Shown here: in pieces, positions 1-4,848 of the stretch
How the letters are laid out: each line of letters opens with the position of its first letter
How positions within the stretch are numbered: the stretch's first letter is position 1
Assembly (NCBI GenBank): GCA_003661945.1
Contig: QMXC01000101.1
Location: 1-5,146, forward strand
Direction of reading: 5' to 3'
DNA length: 5,146 bases
DNA from: Candidatus Bathyarchaeota archaeon
GTDB taxonomy: Archaea > Thermoproteota > Bathyarchaeia > Bathyarchaeales > UBA233
The notes under the pieces: generated by a model
Databases searched by the model: none
Told to the model about the DNA's origin: nothing
What the model saw: only the letters and a program-made list of their open reading frames with translations
Translations under genes and position numbers: made by a program

Positions 1-2
1 AC

Positions 3-134
3 GGAAAAGTTTTAACGCTTTTTTCCAGAAAAGGCGCCCCCTACTACAACAAGTTTGGAGCCTACCTTTGCTTGAGGTTGTCGGAAACCTTGGAAAACGC
101 AGAACAGCTCTTGCCTCATATTCACAGGTTCTGA
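3..134 (+). CDS. C-terminal fragment of an unrecognised protein (5' end outside window)
   Basis: An open frame enters from the left edge and ends at a TGA at 132-134, leaving 43 residues. The peptide reads like a real soluble protein end: a basic, aromatic stretch (FSRKGAPYYNKFGAYLCLR) is followed by an amphipathic helix (LSETLENAEQLLPHIH) and a final RF. I do not recognise the family. A second frame (2-151) is also open, but its product is richer in Arg and Gln and has no helix-like pattern, so I prefer this one. If it is real, it ends 54 bases before the RimK-like ligase on the same strand, and readthrough into that gene is possible. The choice of frame is the main uncertainty. Confidence 0.45.
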   Translation, partial: GKVLTLFSRKGAPYYNKFGAYLCLRLSETLENAEQLLPHIHRF

Positions 135-146
135 AGGGGGTTAGCC

Positions 147-188
147 TATAAATGAAAGGCTCTGCCTTTAGTAAGCGAGGGCAGAACT
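147..188 (+). promoter_or_regulatory. Archaeal promoter and ribosome binding site of the RimK-like ligase
   Basis: A TATAAAT box lies at 147-153. Counting about 25 bases downstream of its centre puts the transcription start near 175, giving a leader of roughly 14 bases. That leader would include the Shine-Dalgarno GAGG at 177-180, eight bases before the ATG at 189. The element and its spacing are seen directly; the start site is inferred from the usual archaeal TATA-to-start distance. No clear BRE purine tract sits immediately upstream of the box. Confidence 0.5.
155..169 (+). repeat. Perfect inverted repeat AAAGGC-TCT-GCCTTT just downstream of the TATA box
   Basis: Six-base arms at 155-160 and 164-169 are separated by three bases. 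The repeat lies between the TATA box (147-153) and the expected start site, a position where an archaeal repressor would block RNA polymerase loading, so it could be an operator. Alternatively it forms an RNA hairpin if transcription reads through from the upstream gene. The symmetry is certain; the function is inferred. Confidence 0.4.
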
Positions 189-1064
189 ATGAGAATCGAC
201 ATTATAACGAGGAATGAGGAGTCGTGGGCTTCGCTTCAGCTTCGCCGAGCCTTGACTAAACGAGGCATAGCTCATAAATGCTTTCCGTTTTCAAAGATAA
301 CCGCACGGGTAGGCTATAAGCCAGCGGCATCTTCAATCGGCGAAAATCTCGACGAGTTAGACGGGTTGATAATTCGCCCTATAGGAAGAGGCTCGCTTGA
401 AGAGATTATATTTCGCATGGACGTTTTACGTAGGCTCGAAAGCCTAGGCGTATACGTTTTGAACCCTCCTTCAGCTATTGAACGATGCGCGGACAAATAC
501 CGCATACTCTCGCTTCTGGAAGAACGAAGTTTACCGGTTCCGCGGACGGCGGTAACTGAAAACGTGGACCACGCTTTACACGCTTTTGACGAGTTAGGTG
601 GAGACGTGGTGGTGAAGCCGATTTTCGGTTCTAGAGGCGTAGGACTGACAAGAGTCTCAGATAGAGAAATAGCGGAAAGAGTTTTCAAAGCAATAACCTT
701 CTATCGCGGGGTAATCTACATGCAGCAGTTCATTTCTCATGGAGCCACCGACATCCGAGCCTTCGTCATCGGAGACCACGTCGCAGCGGCCATGCGCCGA
801 GTTGCAGATTCATGGAAGACAAACGTAAGCCAAGGAGCCCGCCCAGTTCCGTTAGAAACAGACGAAGTGGTTGAGAAAATTGCCGTAGAAGCCGCTAAGG
901 CTGTAAACTGCAAGGTCGCCGGAGTCGACATAATTGAGGGACACGACGGATACTACGTGGTGGAGGTGAACAGTCAACCGGGGTGGCGGGGGCTCCAAAC
1001 CGTTACTAAAGCCAACATAGCTGAGGAAATAGTAGATTTCCTTGTTTCCGAAATCAAAGGCTAG
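189..1064 (+). CDS. RimK-family ATP-grasp alpha-L-glutamate ligase, probably MptN-type (H4MPT or related cofactor ligase)
   Basis: This 291-residue protein has full RimK/LysX/MptN length and is expected to be cytosolic. It would join an amino acid, typically glutamate, to a carboxylate through an acyl-phosphate made from ATP. Residues 1-95 form the pre-ATP-grasp domain, starting with a short strand and the RNEESWAS segment typical of archaeal members. The ATP-grasp fold follows: K103 in CADKYRIL, K143 in VVVKPIFGSRGVGL with its glycine-rich loop, the hinge region YMQQFI (178-182), DIRAF (188-192), the N212 region, D247 in AGVDIIE, and the Mg-binding E259/N261 in VVEVNSQPGWRG. All key positions are intact. 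The start is supported by GAGG eight bases upstream. Among archaeal paralogues, the tetrahydromethanopterin:glutamate ligase MptN looks closest to me by N-terminal and C-terminal motifs. CofF (coenzyme F420), LysX (lysine/arginine biosynthesis) and a ribosomal-protein modifier remain possible. The family is secure; the substrate is not. Confidence 0.88.
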   Translation: MRIDIITRNEESWASLQLRRALTKRGIAHKCFPFSKITARVGYKPAASSIGENLDELDGLIIRPIGRGSLEEIIFRMDVLRRLESLGVYVLNPPSAIERCADKYRILSLLEERSLPVPRTAVTENVDHALHAFDELGGDVVVKPIFGSRGVGLTRVSDREIAERVFKAITFYRGVIYMQQFISHGATDIRAFVIGDHVAAAMRRVADSWKTNVSQGARPVPLETDEVVEKIAVEAAKAVNCKVAGVDIIEGHDGYYVVEVNSQPGWRGLQTVTKANIAEEIVDFLVSEIKG

Positions 1065-1069
1065 TTTAG

Positions 1070-2632
1070 TTATCCCGGGAATAAAGGGGCAAGTTTTTCC
1101 CTAGGCAGGGGCTCGGTAGCTAGGCTTATAAGGAAATACAGCGCCGCCGAGCCGAACATAAGCGTTAAAGCCCAGACACCCCAATGATAGAGCCCGAAAA
1201 CGCTTCCGTAAGCCTTAGGATGAAGCAGAGCTAAAACCAAACCGTAAATCATGGCGGCTGAAGCACCCCATTTCGTGGCTCTTTTCCAGTGCATTGAAAC
1301 CCCAACCACAAAAAAGAAGATTCCTGCTTGAGCTACGGCTGAACTAGCCATAAACTCTGAAAGAATAGGCGGAGGAGACGTGAAAACCCACCATAAAGGT
1401 ATAACGACGAAAGGAACCAGCATGAGGCGGGTAAGCCACAAAAGCTTCCGATGAGAAACATCCGGATAAAAGTTGTGAATTAAGTCTCGGGTCACGTTGG
1501 TAGCCATAATCATGCACATTCCCGCGAGCGTAGCTACGGCTGCAGCGAAAACACATGCAGCAAACAACGCTGCCAACGGAACCCCGATGCTCATGCTTGT
1601 AATGACAGCAGCGGAGTCGGCGTACATAGGCTTGAAAGAATCATTCATAAACGCGTCTCCCCAAACGCTACGGGCCGCAAGACCGACCGCTCCAATCCAC
1701 ACGGGCGTAAGCCCGCCTACGATGATTATGAAAAGCATTACCCAGTATTCGCGTTTACTGATTTTTCTAACGCCGAGAAACCTTGCAAGGTTATGGGGAA
1801 AACCCGTAGCCATGAACAAAAACATGAAAACCGTGGCTACGGCGCCTAAGTAGTCCACGCCGGGAAAGGCGAGACCGCTCGGAGCGGGTAAGGGCAGAGT
1901 GTAATCGCCTAGAGGAATCGATGTAGTGTTTCCTCCGGGTGCAGTGTAGGTTTGCGATGAGATGGCGTCTGCGATTTTTGCCGTTCCGCCAGCCCATATG
2001 ATGGCGGCTATGCCTAGAACCCAGCCTACGACAGTGAGCAATATTCCCTGGAAGCTTGACACCCATTGTGTTCCTGTGTAGCCGCCTATCGCTATGTATG
2101 TGAGCACGAGTACCGCCGTGACGACGAGGCTTCCGTGGAAAGGTATTCCCGTTGTCATTGTCCAAACGGTTGCCATGGCTTTGTATTGGCCGACGCAGTA
2201 TACTAGCAGAAGAATTATCATGGTTACTCCGGCTAAGGCTTGGACGAAACGGCTTTCAAACCGGATTCGAAGCATTTCGGGAACCGTTCGGGCTCCCAGC
2301 GCCACGTATCTTCGCATTCTGTAGCCTAACACCAAGCACAGCGTTATTCCCATTACGCTTACGGTGCCGACGAGCCAGCTTCCAGACCAGCCATACGCGT
2401 AGGTAAGCCCAGCATTACCGAAAATAGCCCATCCGCTGAGATAAGAGGCAATCAAAGCGAAGCCGGTAACTATGGGACCCATGTCCCTTCGCCCCACCAG
2501 CCATTCCTCGAAGTTTTTCGCTTTCCTCCGCATGTAAAAGCCCAAGAGAAAGCTTATAGCCAGAAACAAGGCTATGGTCGCGGCTACGGATAGCGCTAGC
2601 TCCGCCGTTACCCCAGGGATTGGAGGAGCCAC
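1070..2632 (-). CDS. Sodium:solute symporter (SSS family), ActP/monocarboxylate-like; GTG start
   Basis: This is an integral membrane Na+-coupled symporter of 520 residues with about 13 predicted helices, the normal SSS architecture. From the GTG start, helix 1 spans about 11-33. The SSS signature helix 52-80 contains ALIASYLSGWAIFGNAG, and the cytoplasmic motif RTVPEMLRIRF lies at 115-125. A Thr/Pro-rich extracytoplasmic loop spans about 224-254, TGFPHNLARFLG is at 276-287, and the second Na+-site helix is about 352-384. The longest frame extends to an ATG at 2770, but that extension (46 residues) is hydrophilic, Arg/Ser-rich and unlike family N-termini, and it lies wholly over the small upstream gene in another frame. 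The GTG at 2632 is preceded by GGGAGG ten bases away, so I choose it. Motif spacing around the TGFPH and helix-9 regions resembles acetate/pyruvate permeases more than PutP; the substrate cannot be assigned from this. Confidence 0.9.
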   Translation of the reverse strand: MAPPIPGVTAELALSVAATIALFLAISFLLGFYMRRKAKNFEEWLVGRRDMGPIVTGFALIASYLSGWAIFGNAGLTYAYGWSGSWLVGTVSVMGITLCLVLGYRMRRYVALGARTVPEMLRIRFESRFVQALAGVTMIILLLVYCVGQYKAMATVWTMTTGIPFHGSLVVTAVLVLTYIAIGGYTGTQWVSSFQGILLTVVGWVLGIAAIIWAGGTAKIADAISSQTYTAPGGNTTSIPLGDYTLPLPAPSGLAFPGVDYLGAVATVFMFLFMATGFPHNLARFLGVRKISKREYWVMLFIIIVGGLTPVWIGAVGLAARSVWGDAFMNDSFKPMYADSAAVITSMSIGVPLAALFAACVFAAAVATLAGMCMIMATNVTRDLIHNFYPDVSHRKLLWLTRLMLVPFVVIPLWWVFTSPPPILSEFMASSAVAQAGIFFFVVGVSMHWKRATKWGASAAMIYGLVLALLHPKAYGSVFGLYHWGVWALTLMFGSAALYFLISLATEPLPREKLAPLFPG

Positions 2633-2634
2633 GC

Positions 2635-2811
2635 TTAGTCTTCCTCCCAGTAGTATCGTGTTTTTATCAGTACGAGTAAGACGCTGAAGACTATGGCGAG
2701 TAAGGTGTGTCCCCAGTAGGTTTGCCATCCGCCGACAAAATACGCTAGCAACGGAACTAGAACCACACATGTTCCAGCGAGCGCCAACAACAGTTTTACC
2801 GCAGCTCTCAT
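2635..2811 (-). CDS. 58-residue two-helix membrane protein, probable symporter small accessory subunit
   Basis: This small gene reads ATG to TAA on the minus strand in a different frame from the symporter. It encodes two hydrophobic helices (about residues 7-26 and 37-49) joined by an aromatic turn, GGWQTYWGHT (27-36), and ends in KTRYYWEED. Positive charges at R2/K6 and K50/R52 predict both termini in the cytoplasm. AGAGGA with its GAGG core at 2823-2820 is eight bases before the ATG. Its stop is two bases from the symporter's GTG, so the two are almost certainly co-translated. SSS transporters are known to be paired with small two-helix partners (DUF485/YjcH with ActP, DUF997 with PanF, DUF4212 and DUF3311 types). 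This protein is shorter than the DUF485 family and I do not recognise it as any of these. The coding call is strong; the accessory role is inferred from context. Confidence 0.8.
   Translation of the reverse strand: MRAAVKLLLALAGTCVVLVPLLAYFVGGWQTYWGHTLLAIVFSVLLVLIKTRYYWEED
2643..2648 (-). promoter_or_regulatory. Ribosome binding site GGGAGG deciding the symporter GTG start
   Basis: GGGAGG on the minus strand, inside the last codons of the small membrane protein gene, lies ten bases before the GTG at 2632-2630. It supports the 520-residue symporter and translational coupling with the upstream gene, whose stop is two bases before this GTG. No comparably good site serves the ATG at 2770. Confidence 0.65.
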
Positions 2812-2858
2812 AGGGGTTTCCTCTCTTTCAAAGTTCTATTTTAATTCTTCTTTGGGAG
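2812..2858 (-). promoter_or_regulatory. Gap between flpA and the small membrane protein gene; possible weak internal promoter
   Basis: These 47 bases contain the small gene's Shine-Dalgarno (GAGG, 2823-2820) and an A/T-rich AATTAAAATA on the minus strand (2846-2837). If the latter were a TATA box, transcription would start about four or five bases before the ATG and exclude the Shine-Dalgarno, which argues against it as the sole promoter. There is no T-run after the flpA stop to terminate the upstream transcript. Cotranscription from nop5-flpA is therefore plausible. Confidence 0.3.
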
Positions 2859-3557
2859 TTAGGCTTTCTTCTGGGCTAGGGTCATTACGTGCGCCTTGTC
2901 GTAGGGTTCAAGCGGAACCACTTCTTCGATGTGGAAGCCTCGTTTTCTGAGGACGTTTATCTCTCTTTCATAGATTTCTGAGGGTTCTCGTGTTACGTCT
3001 ATACTTTGGGCTTTTACAGCGAGCATAGCCCAGCCTTCGGGTTTTAGGAAAACGTCTGCGTTGTCAGCTAGGATTTTTGCTTGTTCCGGTTGAGCTACGT
3101 CGCAGTATATCACGTCTACTTCCGCCACGAACATGGCGTATTTTTCTGGGAAACGGGCGTCTTCGAGCAGCGGCGACATGTTTGTGCGGTATGCGCAGAC
3201 GTTGTCTACGAGTTCACGTATGGCTCGGGAGGCGAATTCCACGCAGTAAACGTGTCCATTTGCGCCGACAATGTCGGAAACGTGGCTGGCGGTGGTTCCG
3301 GAAGCCGCGCCTAGGTACAAGACTTGGGCTCCGGGTTTTATAGGCACACGGCTCAAATCTTTTAGGATAGCCGCCGCAAGCTTGCTTCGGAAAGCATCCC
3401 AGAGACGATACTCCACACGTTTGAAACGCACCAGCTTCTCGCCGTAGACGTTTCTTCCCGGAGCCAAGTTTCGAGTTGCCAGCCTTCTCGAACCGTCTTC
3501 GAGGATTGCCCAGTATATTCCGGGGAATTTTGGGTGAGGTTTAACTTCGACGGGCAT
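2859..3557 (-). CDS. flpA: Fibrillarin-like rRNA/tRNA 2'-O-methyltransferase FlpA
   Basis: FlpA is the methyltransferase of the archaeal box C/D RNP. It transfers methyl from S-adenosylmethionine to ribose 2'-OH at sites chosen by guide sRNAs, and works bound to Nop5 with L7Ae on the sRNA. The 232-residue length is normal. The N-terminal domain (1-55) includes HPKFPGIYWAILEDGSRRLAT and VYGEKL. The Rossmann fold follows with SAM motif I LYLGAASGTTASHVSD (80-95), the acidic ribose-binding residue in VYCVEFASRAIREL (E107), EDAR (132-135), IYCDVAQPEQA (150-160) and AVKAQSID (180-187). The family's K-D-K-H catalytic set is present as K59, D153, K182 and H223. The usual WNPxRSK element reads WDAFRSK (53-59). 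The ATG lies 17 bases inside the end of nop5, with GAGG 11 bases upstream (3572-3569), so translation is probably coupled. Confidence 0.96.
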   Translation of the reverse strand: MPVEVKPHPKFPGIYWAILEDGSRRLATRNLAPGRNVYGEKLVRFKRVEYRLWDAFRSKLAAAILKDLSRVPIKPGAQVLYLGAASGTTASHVSDIVGANGHVYCVEFASRAIRELVDNVCAYRTNMSPLLEDARFPEKYAMFVAEVDVIYCDVAQPEQAKILADNADVFLKPEGWAMLAVKAQSIDVTREPSEIYEREINVLRKRGFHIEEVVPLEPYDKAHVMTLAQKKA

Positions 3558-4764
3558 GTCTCCTTCTTCCTCGACGTTTAGCTTTCTTTTCCTTTTTCTT
3601 AGGGCGGATAGGCGGCTGCGAATATTTCGCGTGAATTTCTGTCACCCGTTTTTCTAGGTCTTCTTTTAACCGTTCGCCTATGTATTTGCCTCCGAAGGCG
3701 TCTGTTCGTGCGGCGATAGCGAGTTTCCCAGCGAGGGCACGGGCGATTTTTCCACGCTGCCACCTTTTGGCTTGATGCAAATAGGTATGTTGAAAAATTA
3801 TCCCATGCTTCGGCGGACGTGTCCCTGTTTTTAGCGATCGGAACAAGGCTTTTTCTGCACCTAAAACTTGGATTGTGCTCGCAGGCATCTTCGCTAGATT
3901 TTGAAGCCCGCCAGCAAGAGCGATTAGCCTTGCTCCGAGGAGCGAGCCTACTAGGGCTTTTACGTTGGGCGCCACCTCTTCCATAACCGTGTCCACGTAG
4001 GCTTCAAAGCGTTTCCTCAAGTCATAAAGCTCGAGGATTCTTTTGCTCAAGGTTCGAATCTGTTCTAGGTCTTCAGCAGCGAGCTCGGCGCCCATGGAAG
4101 CCGAAGCTGCCTCAGCGATTTTCGCAGCCTTCTTCGCTGGAACACCTTCATTTTTTAGGTTTTCTACGGTGAAGTTTTCTCTTTCGCCGAGCTCGGAGAC
4201 CAACCGCGCGTAGGTTTCGTGTTTCTCCACAAGCCGGTCGAGCTCCGGAAAATGCAGTCCATACCATTCCCTTAGACGTCCCATGAAAAGGTTCGCGGTT
4301 TTGTCCAAATCATCTATCGTTTGAATAGCTTGCGCAACCATCAAATCCCTTTTTTCCACAGCCCGCTTCACTTTCATTTTTGCCAATTCGAAGGTAACTC
4401 TCCGAATCCAATCCGTAAGCTGCGAAGAATCCTCTACAAAACCCGTTTCCTGAGCTATCTTCGCCATGTTTCTCCGCAGAAAAGCCTTAATTTCAGAAAG
4501 CTCAGCTGTTGTAGCGGTTATTCCCAGCGTTTCTTGCGTTTTACGGGCAGTTTCGCCGTTTTCGAAGACAAATTCAGCGTAGCCTTTGTTTTGCAAGCGT
4601 TGAACCAGCGAAGCAAGCTCTTCAACGAGCTTTCCCGATTCTATGCCGTGGAGAATTTGAGCGGCTTTAACGGGGTCTCTGGGAAACAAAGCGTAGTCTA
4701 CGAGTTCATTTTCTGGACTGAACGCTAAAAGCCCGAAAGGGCAAGCTAAGATTGAAACTTTCAT
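3541..4764 (-). CDS. nop5: Nop5 (Nop56/58-related) C/D box RNP scaffold protein
   Basis: Nop5 is the scaffold of the C/D sRNP. Its N-terminal domain binds fibrillarin, a long coiled-coil dimerises the particle, and the C-terminal Nop domain binds the L7Ae-K-turn RNA. The 407-residue protein shows all parts. The N-terminal domain spans about 1-110. A helical coiled-coil and NOSIC region (about 115-250) contains LDKTANLFMGRLREWYGLHFPEL (153-175). The Nop domain (about 255-380) has NVKALVGSLLGARLI (267-281), the signature LGAEKALFRSLKTG (301-314) and PKHGIIFQHTYLH (318-330). A Lys/Arg tail (about 387-406), rich in KKKEKK and RRGRRR, matches the basic KKE-type tails of the family and probably contacts RNA. 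The start is supported by GGAG at 4776-4773, eight bases upstream. It overlaps flpA by 17 bases, the classic archaeal pair. Confidence 0.96.
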   Translation of the reverse strand: MKVSILACPFGLLAFSPENELVDYALFPRDPVKAAQILHGIESGKLVEELASLVQRLQNKGYAEFVFENGETARKTQETLGITATTAELSEIKAFLRRNMAKIAQETGFVEDSSQLTDWIRRVTFELAKMKVKRAVEKRDLMVAQAIQTIDDLDKTANLFMGRLREWYGLHFPELDRLVEKHETYARLVSELGERENFTVENLKNEGVPAKKAAKIAEAASASMGAELAAEDLEQIRTLSKRILELYDLRKRFEAYVDTVMEEVAPNVKALVGSLLGARLIALAGGLQNLAKMPASTIQVLGAEKALFRSLKTGTRPPKHGIIFQHTYLHQAKRWQRGKIARALAGKLAIAARTDAFGGKYIGERLKEDLEKRVTEIHAKYSQPPIRPKKKEKKAKRRGRRRHARRS

Positions 4765-4848
4765 ATTGACTTCTCCATCATCGAGGCTTCTCAGCGCATT
4801 AACATTTATCTTAACTAGTGGATAACCTTTACCTTTGAGCGTGCCTAG
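4765..4848. promoter_or_regulatory. Divergent nop5/pyrD intergenic promoter region
   Basis: Leftward, AGATAAAT (4811-4804, minus strand) is a TATA candidate whose expected start site, near 4782, leaves a leader of about 17 bases holding GGAG (4776-4773). Rightward, the same A/T block read on the plus strand (CATTTATC, 4803-4810) would place a pyrD start near 4832, though no good Shine-Dalgarno precedes the pyrD ATG. A TAG immediately before that ATG (4846-4848) rules out an upstream extension in that frame. The positions of elements are seen; the start sites are inferred from usual spacing. Confidence 0.45.
4799..4815. repeat. Direct repeat TTAAC-N7-TTAAC flanking the shared TATA-like core
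   Basis: Two identical TTAAC units (4799-4803 and 4811-4815) flank ATTTATC, the only strong A/T core between the divergent genes. The unit spacing is 12 bases start to start, close to one helical turn, so both would face the same side of the DNA. It could be a regulator site controlling both directions or a chance consequence of A/T-rich promoter sequence. Confidence 0.3.

Noticed and set aside
2..151. A second open frame on the plus strand at the left edge, ending at TAA 149-151
   Set aside because: It overlaps the preferred fragment in another frame, its product is low-quality (many Arg/Gln, no coherent helix), and its end runs into the TATA box of the ligase. It cannot be excluded without the upstream sequence.
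314..688. Minus-strand open frame opposite the RimK-like ligase
   Set aside because: It is a shadow of a strongly conserved ATP-grasp gene; the product is Ser/Arg-rich with no recognisable domain and no ribosome binding site was evident.
1073..1080. Palindrome TCCCGGGA between and across the convergent stop codons
   Set aside because: It has no loop and no T-run, covers the last symporter codons, and an 8-base palindrome is expected by chance.
1094..1098. T5 tract about 30 bases after the ligase stop, as a possible archaeal terminator
   Set aside because: It is short and lies inside the coding end of the convergent symporter gene, so it may be only coding sequence. No stable hairpin or longer T-run accompanies it.
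3077..3343. Plus-strand open frames opposite flpA
   Set aside because: They lie wholly over conserved SAM-binding motifs of flpA and give Arg/Cys-rich products without family resemblance.
3581..3600. Pyrimidine-rich tract on the plus strand within the end of nop5
   Set aside because: It is explained by the Lys/Glu codons of the basic Nop5 tail on the other strand.
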